From Streptomyces decoyicus (lineage in GTDB: Bacteria; Actinomycetota; Actinomycetes; Streptomycetales; Streptomycetaceae): a stretch of 64,000 nt of DNA. The translations under genes were made by a program, and so were the position numbers. Under the pieces are notes generated by a model. That model had not been told where the DNA came from and did not search any database. It was given only the letters and a program-made list of their open reading frames with translations. Positions 23,897 to 31,804 of this stretch are shown here, one piece after another. The first letter of the stretch is position 1. The number at the start of each line of letters is the position of its first letter. The DNA is taken from assembly GCF_019880305.1 (NCBI RefSeq), contig NZ_CP082301.1:4526001-4590000 (forward strand). The letters run 5' to 3'.

Positions 23897-24676
23897 ATGA
23901 AGATCGACTGGGACCGGCGTACCTGCGCGCGCCGCGGGCACATCACCTACCTCCCGCGCGAGGAGCACCTCCGGGACAAGCTGCGCGCGGCCACCGCTCT
24001 CGGCGAGGCCTGGCGCTGTCTGCGCTGCGGCGACTTCGCCCTCGGTGACCCGCACGGCTCCGGGCCGGCCGCCGACGCCCCGCTGGTCCCGCGCGGCAAG
24101 GTCCTGCGCGATCTGTTCATCCTGCGGTTCCTGGCCGTCGAGCGCGCGGTGCGCGGGGTGTTCATCGTGCTGGCCGCGGTCGGCGTATGGCAGTTCAGCA
24201 ACCGTAAGGACGCGGTCCGCCGGTTCTTCGACGAGTACATCGCCGTGCTCCGCCCGGTGGCCCGGCATTTCCACTACGACCTGGACCACTCACCGGTCGT
24301 CGGCACCATCCAGAAGACCTTCGGCTACCGCCACTCCACGCTGCTGCTGGTGGCCGCGCTGCTGCTGGTCTACGCCCTGGTGGAGATCATCGAGGGCGTG
24401 GGCCTGTGGCGGGCCAAGCGGTGGGCGGAGTATCTGACGGTGGTGGCGACGGCGGCCTTCCTGCCGCTGGAGATCTACGAGCTGACCGAGAAGGTCAGCT
24501 GGCTCAAGATCGCCACGCTGGTGATCAACATCCTCGCGGTGCTCTACATCGCGCTCACCAAGCGGCTGTTCGGGCTAAGGGGCGGCCGCGCCGCCTTCGA
24601 CGAGGAGCGGCACAGCGCCTCCCTCCTCGAAGTCGAGACCTCGGCCGGAGTGGCCGCCACCGCCCATAATGGCTGA
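23897..24676 (+). CDS. DUF2127-family membrane protein
   Basis: A 259-residue protein. An N-terminal soluble segment (1-75) contains CxxC-like WRCLRCGDF. Four hydrophobic segments then span about 78-230 (FIVLAAVGVWQF, LLLVAALLLVYALVEIIEG, YLTVVATAAFLPLEIYEL, IATLVINILAVLYIAL). YALVEIIEGVGLWRAKRWAEYL is the DUF2127 signature. The family is of unknown function. ATG 23897 is preceded by AAAGGAAGAC at long spacing. The two Cys could bind a metal. It is followed closely by another small membrane protein gene. Confidence 0.85.
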   Translation: MKIDWDRRTCARRGHITYLPREEHLRDKLRAATALGEAWRCLRCGDFALGDPHGSGPAADAPLVPRGKVLRDLFILRFLAVERAVRGVFIVLAAVGVWQFSNRKDAVRRFFDEYIAVLRPVARHFHYDLDHSPVVGTIQKTFGYRHSTLLLVAALLLVYALVEIIEGVGLWRAKRWAEYLTVVATAAFLPLEIYELTEKVSWLKIATLVINILAVLYIALTKRLFGLRGGRAAFDEERHSASLLEVETSAGVAATAHNG

Positions 24677-24703
24677 ACGCCCGTCTCTAGGGGGAACCGA
24701 AGA

Positions 24704-25198
24704 ATGCCCATGAACTCCGTATCGCGCGAGACCGATTCGTCCCACGCGGCTGCCCGGCCGGACCGGAGGGGACCGCGGTCTCCCCTGACCCGGCGGCGGC
24801 CGGCCGTCGTGCTGGCGCTGCTGGTCGGCCTGCTGGCCGCGGCCGTCGCACCGGCAACGGCGGCGGGCCGCAGCGCGGTGGACGGCGCACGCGTGACGGC
24901 CACCGCGAGCGCCCCGGGCCGGAGCGCGGATGCCTCCCGGCTCGCCGCCGCGCCCGCGCAGCCCGCCGCGTACCGCCACCACAGCACGCACCACTCGACT
25001 GCGGTCAAGACGGTCTTCAAGTCCAAGAAGTCCAAGACGTCGAAGTGGAAGTCGAAGGTGAAGAAGAAGGGCGGCTTCTTCAAGAAGCTCGGCATCTTCT
25101 TGATCGTGCTGTTCGTCCTCTTCCTCGTCGTCATGATCCTGGTGATCTGGCTGATCGTGCGCTTCTTCCGCCGCGCGCGGAACCGTCGCGACGCCTGA
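24704..25198 (+). CDS. exported or membrane-anchored Lys-rich small protein
   Basis: A 164-residue protein of unknown family. The N-terminal hydrophobic stretch (about 33-53, ending APATAAG) looks like a signal peptide with an AxA site. A His/Ser/Lys segment (about 88-123) includes KSKKSKTSKWKSKVKKKGGF. A C-terminal membrane helix (about 128-152) is followed by RFFRRARNRRD. The lysine block beside the membrane would bind acidic polymers or lipids. It lies 27 bp after the DUF2127-like gene and probably shares its transcript. A strong terminator follows. Confidence 0.72.
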   Translation: MPMNSVSRETDSSHAAARPDRRGPRSPLTRRRPAVVLALLVGLLAAAVAPATAAGRSAVDGARVTATASAPGRSADASRLAAAPAQPAAYRHHSTHHSTAVKTVFKSKKSKTSKWKSKVKKKGGFFKKLGIFLIVLFVLFLVVMILVIWLIVRFFRRARNRRDA

Positions 25199-25227
25199 TC
25201 AGTGCCTCATGGGCCGTTCAGGCCCCC

Positions 25228-25262
25228 GCGGCGCGTCCGTTCCGGCGGGCGCGCCGCTTTTT
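25228..25262 (+). terminator. intrinsic terminator with T-run
   Basis: GCGGCGCG (25228-25235) pairs with CGCGCCGC (25250-25257) and is followed directly by TTTTT, 30 bp after the stop. This is the most classical terminator in the window. Confidence 0.85.
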
Positions 25263-25490
25263 GCCGTCTGTCACCTCGCGCGCAACAACGGGATGGCTTC
25301 TCCCGGGAATTGGCTCGCCTCCTGGTCGTAACAGGGGGCGCTGCCCTCTGCCGACGAAAGCCGACGAACGCCGGCTGATGACGGGGGACGGCGACGAACG
25401 ACCGGTCCGATGGCGCCACGGCCACCGGACCGGGATGCCACGACAACTCGGCCTCCGCTCCACCTCCGGCCGACTACCGCCTCGGCTGCG

Positions 25491-25706
25491 TCACTTGCTG
25501 CTGAGGCGGCCGAGCAATGTCCTCAGCGCCAGCCGAAGAGACTGGTTCTTCTGCTTGAGGATGCGGGCCTGTTCCTGCGCCAGGTCACCTGAACGCCATG
25601 CTCCGGCGTGCTGTTTCATATAGGCGGCCGGGTCGGCTTGAAACTCCCCGATGCGCGGGTCTGTTTCTAAGGCCACGCCGTTCCAGACACCTGCCGTCGT
25701 ACTCAT
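25491..25706 (-). CDS. 71-residue hypothetical protein
   Basis: A small hydrophilic protein (MSTTAGVWNGVALETDPRIG...), with a helical, Gln/Leu-rich C-terminal half (EQARILKQKNQSLRLALRTLL) that could form a coiled coil. ATG 25706 has a GGGGGGA site. There is no membrane segment or known motif. It is divergent from the GAF-domain gene and sits in DNA of lower GC than the neighbours. I do not recognise the family. Confidence 0.6.
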   Translation of the reverse strand: MSTTAGVWNGVALETDPRIGEFQADPAAYMKQHAGAWRSGDLAQEQARILKQKNQSLRLALRTLLGRLSSK

Positions 25707-26049
25707 GACTGAATCCCCCCCGGATTCTGCGTCGCGTGCGAGTCTGCCGCGGTGGTCGGGCATAAGTTCCATCCCTCACCCCCGAGGTGAACACCCGCCG
25801 CGAGCTGCCGATATGTGCCCCCAGCGAGATCACTGCCACTGGCCGCTCGCGTCGCGATCACGAGCAGCCCCATCACGACGTGCATCTGTGCAAGCCGAGC
25901 ACATCGCCCTTATCCGGCATCACACAGTAGCCGAGGGATACCCGAACCAGCCCGGAACTAAACGATTTTCGCCCGATGAGACTACTCTGTGTGTATCGTG
26001 CGTGACAGCACACGCAACCTGGGGTTGGGGACAGGGGAGGGGGTTGCAT
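25707..26049. other. 343-bp divergent gap of reduced GC
   Basis: This gap lies between the small minus-strand gene and the GAF-domain gene. It is visibly richer in A and T than the surroundings (for example around 25960-25990) and must hold both promoters, but I could not fix -10/-35 boxes with confidence. I see no gene or repeat. Confidence 0.5.
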
Positions 26050-26784
26050 ATGGGGTGGGGTGCGTTTTCCGCCGGAGCTCTGGCGGTCCTGGCATATGTG
26101 GCTCAAATGGTCATTGGGCTGGACATGGCCACATGGTTGTTCTGGGTGATCACGGGAGTCGGATCGGTCGCCACGGTCGCCACGGTGTGGTTGGCCAGCC
26201 GTCGGGTGACCACGGCAAATGAAGCCGCCAAGGCGGCGACGAAGAACCAGCGGCGCGCTTTTGAGGATGTGCTCGTTCCCCTGGCGTCCAACCTCGGCCA
26301 GATCGTTTCGAGTTCCACCAAGGCCGAACGGACCGCACTGCAGCAGCAGACCAAGCAGGCGATCGTCTCGCTCACCGCTTCTCTGATCGGTCCTCAGGAT
26401 GTACGGGCCTGCTTTCTGGAGCAGGTTCCCGGTACGCCGTCCGGGCAGCGTGAGGTGAAGTGCCGTAACAGCCTCTGGTCGGGCAGGAACGTGGCGCCTG
26501 TGACGACGTTCCGGGAGGCCGACCTCCGCGGAAAAGAGTTATTGAAGCTGCTCGACGACGGCACCAGTACGTTCGTGGAAAATGTGGACCAATTGCCTGC
26601 CGCGTTAAAGCCCGACAGTGACAGCTATAAGACCTATATCGCCTGCTCGGTGAAAGCCGGGGACGAATCGTTCGGGGTCCTGGCGGTCGACGGCCTCAGG
26701 CCGGGAGATCTGCATCAGGACGACGTGACCATGGTCGGGGTTTTCGCACGCATGCTGGGCGTCGCCCTGGCCGTGAAAAGGTAA
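26050..26784 (+). CDS. membrane-anchored GAF-domain protein with two TTA codons
   Basis: A 244-residue protein. Two membrane helices (about 4-22 and 28-48) form a hairpin, then a helical linker (about 52-105) leads to a GAF-like sensor domain (about 110-244) with the late YIACSVKAGDESFGVLAVDG core. ATG 26050 is preceded by a GGGGAGG site. Leu codons 164 and 186 are TTA (26539-26541, 26605-26607), so in Streptomyces translation would depend on the bldA tRNA. GC is lower than in neighbouring genes, suggesting acquisition. No catalytic output domain is present; the ligand and partner are unknown. Confidence 0.8.
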   Translation: MGWGAFSAGALAVLAYVAQMVIGLDMATWLFWVITGVGSVATVATVWLASRRVTTANEAAKAATKNQRRAFEDVLVPLASNLGQIVSSSTKAERTALQQQTKQAIVSLTASLIGPQDVRACFLEQVPGTPSGQREVKCRNSLWSGRNVAPVTTFREADLRGKELLKLLDDGTSTFVENVDQLPAALKPDSDSYKTYIACSVKAGDESFGVLAVDGLRPGDLHQDDVTMVGVFARMLGVALAVKR

Positions 26785-26920
26785 TCGACGCTTTCCCACG
26801 GTCTCCGCACGCTGTGGGAGGGGCGAGTTCCCGGTGACCGGAGGCTGTGTGCGGCCTGAGGAGACCTGCGCCGGACCCCGGGTGCGCCGGACCTCGGGTG
26901 CGACGCGCCCCGGAAACGAC

Positions 26921-26952
26921 AAGGGCCCCGATCCGTAAAGATCGGGGCCCTT
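26921..26952 (-). terminator. terminator of tRNA-Ser
   Basis: A perfect 13-bp stem, AAGGGCCCCGATC (26921-26933) with 26940-26952, has a 6-base loop and lies 11 bp beyond the tRNA 3' end. It also faces the GAF gene and can serve both. Confidence 0.85.
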
Positions 26953-26962
26953 GCCCTCTGAG

Positions 26963-27049
26963 CGGTAGCGGTGGGATTTGAACCCACGGAGGAGTTGCCC
27001 CCTCACGCGCTTTCGAGGCGCGCTCCTTCGGCCGCTCGGACACGCTACC
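26963..27049 (-). tRNA. tRNA-Ser (anticodon CGA)
   Basis: An 87-nt class II tRNA. Acceptor arms GGTAGCG and CGCTACC pair, with G73 as discriminator. The anticodon stem GCGCG/CGCGC closes the loop CTCGAAA with anticodon CGA (codon UCG). A long variable arm (GAGGGGGCAACTCCTC) and GGTTCAAATCC as the T-loop are present. No CCA is encoded. It lies beside a lower-GC segment, but I found no repeated tRNA 3' end that would mark an integration site. Confidence 0.95.
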
Positions 27050-27128
27050 GAGAGAGAGCTTAGCCCACGGGTGGCCGTGCGCCGAAATCGGATTCCGGGG
27101 AGCGGCCCGTGCGGGGGCGGAACGCCGG

Positions 27129-27692
27129 TCAGCGGTCGCGGAAGAAGTCGGTGAGCAGGGCCGCACAGTCGGCTTCGAGGACGCCGGTGATGACCTCGGG
27201 GCGGTGATTGAGGCGCCGGTCACGTACGACGTCCCAGAGGGAGCCGGCCGCGCCGGCCTTGGCGTCGCGGGCGCCGTAGACGACCCGGTCGACGCGGGAG
27301 AGCACGATCGCGCCGGCACACATCGTGCACGGTTCGAGGGTGACGACGAGCGTGCAGTCGGTCAGCCGCCACTCGCCCGGCCGGCGCCCGCCACCCGGGC
27401 CGGCGCCTCCCGCGGGCTCCGGGAGCGCGGACCGCTCCCGGAGGGTCCGGGCCGCTGCCCGCAGCGCGAGGATCTCGGCGTGTGCGGTCGGATCGCCGGT
27501 GGCCTCACGCGCGTTGTGGCCGGTGCCGAGGACCGTGCCGTCCGCGGACAGCACGACGGCGCCCACCGGGACGTCACCGGTCCCGGGGGCGCGGGCGGCC
27601 TCGCCCAGCGCCTGCCGCATCGGTGCGATCCAGGGATCGCGCAGCGGGTCGGGAGCGGGGGAGGGGTGAGAGGCGGATGGGGGGACGGTCAT
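27129..27692 (-). CDS. tadA: tRNA-specific adenosine deaminase
   Basis: A 187-residue zinc deaminase that converts A34 to inosine in tRNA-Arg(ACG). It has HAE at 71-73 (zinc ligand and proton shuttle) and PCTMC at 121-125 (two zinc ligands). An insertion of about 20 Gly/Pro-rich residues (about 91-108) lies between the two motifs. Start 27692 is an ATG without a clear ribosome site; an internal ATG at 27620 would trim the Pro-rich N-terminus. It follows a tadA-associated protein gene in the same direction and neighbours tRNA-Ser. Confidence 0.95.
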   Translation of the reverse strand: MTVPPSASHPSPAPDPLRDPWIAPMRQALGEAARAPGTGDVPVGAVVLSADGTVLGTGHNAREATGDPTAHAEILALRAAARTLRERSALPEPAGGAGPGGGRRPGEWRLTDCTLVVTLEPCTMCAGAIVLSRVDRVVYGARDAKAGAAGSLWDVVRDRRLNHRPEVITGVLEADCAALLTDFFRDR

Positions 27693-27761
27693 GTCCCCAG
27701 TGTCGGGGACGCGACCGGGGGCGGGACCCGGGCCCTGGGGGCGCGGGTCCGGCTGGCCGGC

Positions 27762-28307
27762 TCAGCGCACGGCTTCCAGGACCTCCGTGCAGCCCAGCGA
27801 GTCGGCGATGGTGCTCAGCGCATCACTGTCGAGGGCCAGCAGCTCCTTCTCGCTGACACCCAGATCGGCCAGCAGGGCGGCATCGCCGAGCGGGCCGCGC
27901 GGCGGGCCGTCCGAGCCGTTCACGGCCTCCAGGGGGTCGTCGTCGTCCACGTTGTCGTCCGATTCGGGTTCGCCGTCCTCCGTGCCGTCCAGGTCGAGGC
28001 TGTCGAGGTCATCGGCCGCGTCGTCCTCATCGCGGCCGAGCAGCTCGTCGGCCAGCATCGCGCCGTACGAGCTTCTGGCGGCGGCGGCGGCATTGGAGAG
28101 GAAGACCCGCGGGTCTTCCTCGCCGTCCACCCGGACGACGCCGAACCAGGCGTCCTCCTGCTCGATGAAGGCCACCACCGTGTCGTCGTCGACGGCTGCC
28201 TCTCGGGCCAGATCGGCCAGATCGGTCAGCGTCTCCACATCGTCGAGCTCCGTATCGCTCGCTTCCCACCCGTCTTCGGTGCGCGCGAGCAGTGCGGCGA
28301 AGTACAC
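27762..28307 (-). CDS. TadA-associated acidic protein
   Basis: A 181-residue acidic protein commonly encoded next to tadA in actinomycetes. The opening VYFAALLARTEDGWEASD, the middle VVAFIEQEDAWFGVVRVDG and the very acidic linker (about 100-145, Asp/Glu runs) match that family. GTG 28307 is chosen because GGGAG lies 7 bp before it, although the frame is open to 28460. Its role is unproven; close linkage suggests help with deaminase function or stability. Confidence 0.85.
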   Translation of the reverse strand: MYFAALLARTEDGWEASDTELDDVETLTDLADLAREAAVDDDTVVAFIEQEDAWFGVVRVDGEEDPRVFLSNAAAAARSSYGAMLADELLGRDEDDAADDLDSLDLDGTEDGEPESDDNVDDDDPLEAVNGSDGPPRGPLGDAALLADLGVSEKELLALDSDALSTIADSLGCTEVLEAVR

Positions 28308-28496
28308 CGTGACTCTCCCACTGGTCATAGGCGTGCCGGGCCGGGCGGGGCGGCGCTGCACGCCGTTGGTCCCGCCCCTTCGGAATCGTGGCAGAAACAA
28401 CGCCTTCGCGCGGGGTCTTCGGCGCTGCGTCGTGCGGAGGTTGTGAGAGATGTCGCTCACGTGCCGCAGTGCAGGAGGGGGCGCGGGGGTGTTCCG

Positions 28497-28715
28497 CTAC
28501 CAGCGGAATGTGCGCATCCGCATGGCCTGGCGCATCCGTTCGGCCCGTGCGCGGCGCGGCTGGACGCGGTTGCGCAGCTCCTTGGCCTCGTGCAGTTCCC
28601 GCAGAAATTGTGCGCGGCGCCGTCGGCGCGCCGCTTCCGCAGCGGCGTCCGGGGCCGCGCCCTCGCTGCCGGGGACGGCCTCGTTCGTGTCATCGGTCCG
28701 CTGACGGTCGGGCAC
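28497..28715 (-). CDS. small basic conserved protein next to upp
   Basis: A 72-residue protein whose C-terminal half is highly basic (RRRRRAQFLRELHEAKELRN... MRQAMRMRTFRW). GTG 28715 is preceded by GAGGTGG. I recall a similar conserved basic protein near upp in other Streptomyces, so I call it real. The charge and helical pattern suggest nucleic-acid or ribosome binding, but no function is established. It is divergent from upp. Confidence 0.7.
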   Translation of the reverse strand: MPDRQRTDDTNEAVPGSEGAAPDAAAEAARRRRRAQFLRELHEAKELRNRVQPRRARAERMRQAMRMRTFRW

Positions 28716-28889
28716 CCATGCACCACCTCGGGCAGGATCTTCGCCCGGCGACGGGACGGCCAATCGGGCGTACGTGCCCACTTTCCCTCCTTTCGGCGGT
28801 TTGATGCCGACCATGTCGTGCTGCCGTGAACGGAGGCCGGTGCCGCACGGCGGGCGTCGGTGCCTTCCGCCTCGGTTACTGTCGATGTC

Positions 28890-29525
28890 ATGCGGATCCA
28901 CGTCGTCGACCACCCGCTGGTGGCGCACAAACTCACCACACTGCGCGACAAGCGCACCGACTCCCCCACCTTCCGGCGGCTCGCCGACGAGCTGGTCACC
29001 CTGCTCGCCTACGAGGCCACCCGTGATGTGCGCACCGCGCAGGTCGACATCGAGACCCCGGTGACGGCGACCACCGGCGTGCGGCTGTCGCACCCGCGCC
29101 CCCTGGTCGTACCGATCCTGCGGGCCGGTCTGGGCATGCTGGACGGCATGGTCCGGCTGCTGCCCACCGCCGAGGTCGGCTTCATGGGCATGGTCCGCAA
29201 CGAGGAGACGTACGAGGCGCACACCTACGCCACGCGGATGCCCGATGACCTCTCGGGCCGTCAGGTGTACGTCGTCGACCCGATGCTCGCCACCGGCGGC
29301 ACGCTGGTCGCGGCGATCCGTGAGCTGATCAAGCGCGGTGCGGACGATGTCACCGCAATCTGTCTGCTGGCTGCGCCGGAGGGCGTCGCCGTCATGGAGA
29401 AGGAGCTGGCCGGCACGCCCGTCACGGTGGTCACCGCGGCGGTCGACGAGCGGCTCAACGAGGACCGCTACATCGTGCCGGGCCTCGGCGACGCCGGGGA
29501 CCGGATGTACGGCACGGCCGGCTGA
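28890..29525 (+). CDS. upp: uracil phosphoribosyltransferase
   Basis: A 211-residue pyrimidine salvage enzyme making UMP from uracil and PRPP. The PRPP loop is VVDPMLATGGTL; VPILRAGLGML and the C-terminal IVPGLGDAGDR (uracil-binding) are typical, and the length matches the family (about 208-212). ATG 28890 has no Shine-Dalgarno sequence; TTACTGT just upstream could be a -10 for a leaderless transcript. It is divergent from the small basic protein gene and followed by a strong terminator. Confidence 0.97.
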   Translation: MRIHVVDHPLVAHKLTTLRDKRTDSPTFRRLADELVTLLAYEATRDVRTAQVDIETPVTATTGVRLSHPRPLVVPILRAGLGMLDGMVRLLPTAEVGFMGMVRNEETYEAHTYATRMPDDLSGRQVYVVDPMLATGGTLVAAIRELIKRGADDVTAICLLAAPEGVAVMEKELAGTPVTVVTAAVDERLNEDRYIVPGLGDAGDRMYGTAG

Positions 29526-29557
29526 ACGGGCCGCGGCCTTCCCGCCTGATCTTTGTC

Positions 29558-29590
29558 CGGGCCCCGCACCACGGGTTGGTGCGGGGCCCG
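29558..29590. terminator. bidirectional terminator after upp
   Basis: CGGGCCCCGCACC (29558-29570) pairs perfectly with GGTGCGGGGCCCG (29578-29590) around a 7-base loop, between convergent upp and the LytR_C gene. Confidence 0.85.
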
Positions 29591-29601
29591 TCCGTATGCG
29601 G

Positions 29602-30249
29602 TCAGCACTTGGCGGCGTCGGCGGGGGCCGGGGACGGACGGGTCAGCAGGGACAGGGACTTCGCCGCGCTCGCCCGGGGGGCCAGCGCCTTGAAGGTGTC
29701 GCCGATGATCAGGTCGAGCTCGGCGCCCTTGCGGCCGTCGGTCTTCTGCTGGGCGCCGGCGAGCTGGGTGGCCAGCACCTTCAGCGGGCCGTCGGCCGCC
29801 GCCGGGCCGAGCAGTATCCCGGCGCCCTTGACCTTCTTGTCGTAGGCGGCGGGCGCGTTGCCCACCTTGCCGATCTTGAAGCCGCGTTTTTGGAGTTCGT
29901 CGGCGGTGCGCTTGGCGAGTCCGGAGCGCGGGGTGGCGTTGAGGACATTGACGGTCAGCGTGCCGGGCGCGGGCAGTTTCTGCGCGGCCGTCCTGGCCTG
30001 CGCCGCCTCCTTCTCGCTGCTGTCCTGGCAGTGTTTTTTGCCCGGGGAGGCCTGGGCGGTGCTGCTGCGGCCGCCGAAGACGTCGATGAGCTGCAGGGTC
30101 CCCCAGCCGGCCAGGCCGAGGGTGCAGGCCGTGGCGACAAGGGCGAGGGCGATCCGGCGACGGTGGCGGGGACGGCGCATCCGCGGATACCTGTCGCCCG
30201 TGATGCGGTACTTCTTACCGCCCATGCCTGGGGGCGTCAGCATGCTCAT
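29602..30249 (-). CDS. LytR C-terminal domain protein, membrane-anchored
   Basis: A 215-residue protein with one membrane helix near residues 34-56 (IALALVATACTLGLAGWGTL) after a basic cytoplasmic leader. An extracytoplasmic LytR_C domain (about 95-205) has LTVNVLNATPRSGLAKRTADEL and the late LDLIIGDTFKAL. Unlike full LytR-CpsA-Psr enzymes it lacks the catalytic LCP domain, so it is probably a cell-wall-associated accessory protein. ATG 30249 is chosen, with ATG 30243 also possible. It lies downstream of the DGxHR protein gene in the same direction. Confidence 0.88.
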   Translation of the reverse strand: MSMLTPPGMGGKKYRITGDRYPRMRRPRHRRRIALALVATACTLGLAGWGTLQLIDVFGGRSSTAQASPGKKHCQDSSEKEAAQARTAAQKLPAPGTLTVNVLNATPRSGLAKRTADELQKRGFKIGKVGNAPAAYDKKVKGAGILLGPAAADGPLKVLATQLAGAQQKTDGRKGAELDLIIGDTFKALAPRASAAKSLSLLTRPSPAPADAAKC

Positions 30250-30401
30250 GGGCGCAGCGTAGTGCGGGAGGCGGGTTGTGCCTATCAAATGATCAACGCG
30301 TGGCGCGAGACCCAACCCAAAAGGGTCAATACGGACAGGGTGGGTTGGGTGCTGCCGGGCGGTAAGAGGGGATTTCCGGCCAGTTGCTCAGGGGGTGGGC
30401 G

Positions 30402-30698
30402 TCAGCCCAGTTCGAGCACGCGGGCGTGCAGGACCTGGCGTTGCTGGAGAGCCGCGCGTACCGCGCGGTGCAGCCCGTCCTCCAGGTAGAGGTCGCCCTC
30501 CCACTTCACGACATGCGCGAAGAGGTCGCCGTAGAACGTCGAGTCCTCGGCGAGCAGCGTTTCGAGATCGAGCTGCTGCTTGGTCGTCACCAACTGGTCG
30601 AGGCGTACCGGACGCGGGGCGACGTCCGCCCACTGGCGGGTGCTCTCCCGGCCGTGGTCCGGGTACGGCCGGCCGTTTCCGATGCGCTTGAAGATCAC
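30402..30698 (-). CDS. conserved 98-residue protein with DGxHR-like motif
   Basis: A 98-residue soluble protein (MIFKRIGNGRPYPDHG...) whose late YLEDGLHRAVRAALQ resembles the DGxHR motif of ParB/sulfiredoxin-like folds. I recall it as a conserved actinomycete protein, sometimes labelled a VapB-type antitoxin, but no toxin gene is adjacent and no AbrB or ribbon-helix-helix fold is visible, so I do not adopt that label. The function is unknown. The next gene downstream is the LytR_C protein gene. Confidence 0.75.
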   Translation of the reverse strand: MIFKRIGNGRPYPDHGRESTRQWADVAPRPVRLDQLVTTKQQLDLETLLAEDSTFYGDLFAHVVKWEGDLYLEDGLHRAVRAALQQRQVLHARVLELG

Positions 30699-30871
30699 AC
30701 GGAAAGCCTACCGGGCGAGCGGCACCGGGCGCAGCCATGCCGCAGCAACGCAAAAGGATCATTGACGGCAAACTTGGATCATTGGGGAGGGGAGGGCCGA
30801 AGGATATGGCCGGATGCGACCCGAACGGACTACGGCACGGCGCGTCCCGGACTCGTGCCGCGGCCGGACCG

Positions 30872-31492
30872 TCACCACTTCCGGGCGGCCTCCAGGCTCG
30901 GCTGCCAGTACGTGACCGTGGCGGTGCGCGGGTCGACATGGACCGGGGCGCGGCCGTCCAGGCCGACCTGGGTGGGGGTGGCGCGGCCGGTCAGCGCGAC
31001 GCCGAACTGGGAGATCTTCCGGCCTCGGTGGCCCCTGCCGCCCGTTCCGCCGGCGGCGGAGGTGGTGATCGTGGCGTACGCGGTGTCGCCGGGCGCCAGC
31101 GAGACCGCGGTGGACGGCCGGCTCGCCGCGATTGCGGGGAGGATGGGCTGCCGGTCGTCGCCGAACCGCAGCAGGGGGTATCGCTGGGCGGCGAAGTGGC
31201 AGGTCCGGCCGGAGGAGTTGGTGACCGTCAGCAGCATGCGGTGGGTCCGCCGCGGCATCGCGCCGGCGTGGAATCTGAGCATCTCGGGGGTGCAGGCGAC
31301 CCGGCCGTCGGGGCCGGGGGACAGATTCTCGCCGTCCTCCCGGGAGGACGAGGTGGGGGCCGGGGAGACGCCCGCGGGGTTGCCCATCCGGTTGCCGGAG
31401 ATCTCGTGGCAGGCGGTGGTCAGGGCGAGTGCGGCGGTGGCGAGGAGGGCGGCGGCGACGGCCCGGCAGGTGGTGGTGTCGGTGAACGGCAT
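30872..31492 (-). CDS. DUF4232-type lipoprotein
   Basis: A 206-residue lipoprotein. The signal peptide ends in the lipobox LTTAC (Cys28). After a Ser-rich spacer, the beta-sandwich domain (about 65-200) has CTPEMLRF, LLTVTNSSGRTCHFAAQRYPLLRF and VSLAPGDTAYATI, the DUF4232 pattern with a conserved disulfide pair. It should be anchored to the outer face of the membrane. An 11-bp-period direct repeat (31552-31571) lies 60-80 bp upstream and could be a regulator site. The function is unknown. Confidence 0.8.
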   Translation of the reverse strand: MPFTDTTTCRAVAAALLATAALALTTACHEISGNRMGNPAGVSPAPTSSSREDGENLSPGPDGRVACTPEMLRFHAGAMPRRTHRMLLTVTNSSGRTCHFAAQRYPLLRFGDDRQPILPAIAASRPSTAVSLAPGDTAYATITTSAAGGTGGRGHRGRKISQFGVALTGRATPTQVGLDGRAPVHVDPRTATVTYWQPSLEAARKW

Positions 31493-31804
31493 AGGGATCT
31501 CCCCCGGGACGGTGGCGTGTGCACGACCTTCGGCTCCGGTGCTGGTGATCCGCTAACGCACGGCTAACGCATGCCGGAGGCCTCGGCCGCCGTGCCCGCT
31601 CCGTCCGGCGCGCGGGCTTCGCCGCCCGGCGGTCGCGGACCGGCTGCCGTACGGGCACGGCCGGGGGCGCCCGCCCGCGGACCGCACCGCACGGCTGCGG
31701 CCGGCCCGCCGGGGCCCGCTGTGCACCGGGCGTGCGAACGGGCCGGGCGGGCTGCTGTGGCCCGAGGCCGGCGGGGCGGGAGCGGGTGTCCGTCAGTGGC
31801 ACGC
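31493..31804. other. 312-bp gap with an 11-bp-period direct repeat
   Basis: GCTAACGCA occurs at 31552-31560 and 31563-31571, an 11-bp period typical of response-regulator half-sites, upstream of the DUF4232 lipoprotein gene. The rest (31580-31800) is plain GC-rich DNA. I see no gene. Confidence 0.6.

Noticed and set aside
26785..27128. tRNA-Ser as an integration site for a mobile element
   Set aside because: No direct repeat of the tRNA 3' end, integrase gene or excisionase was found nearby. The lower GC of the GAF gene alone is not enough.
30402..30698. VapB-type antitoxin
   Set aside because: There is no adjacent toxin gene and no antitoxin DNA-binding fold visible; the DGxHR-like motif points elsewhere.
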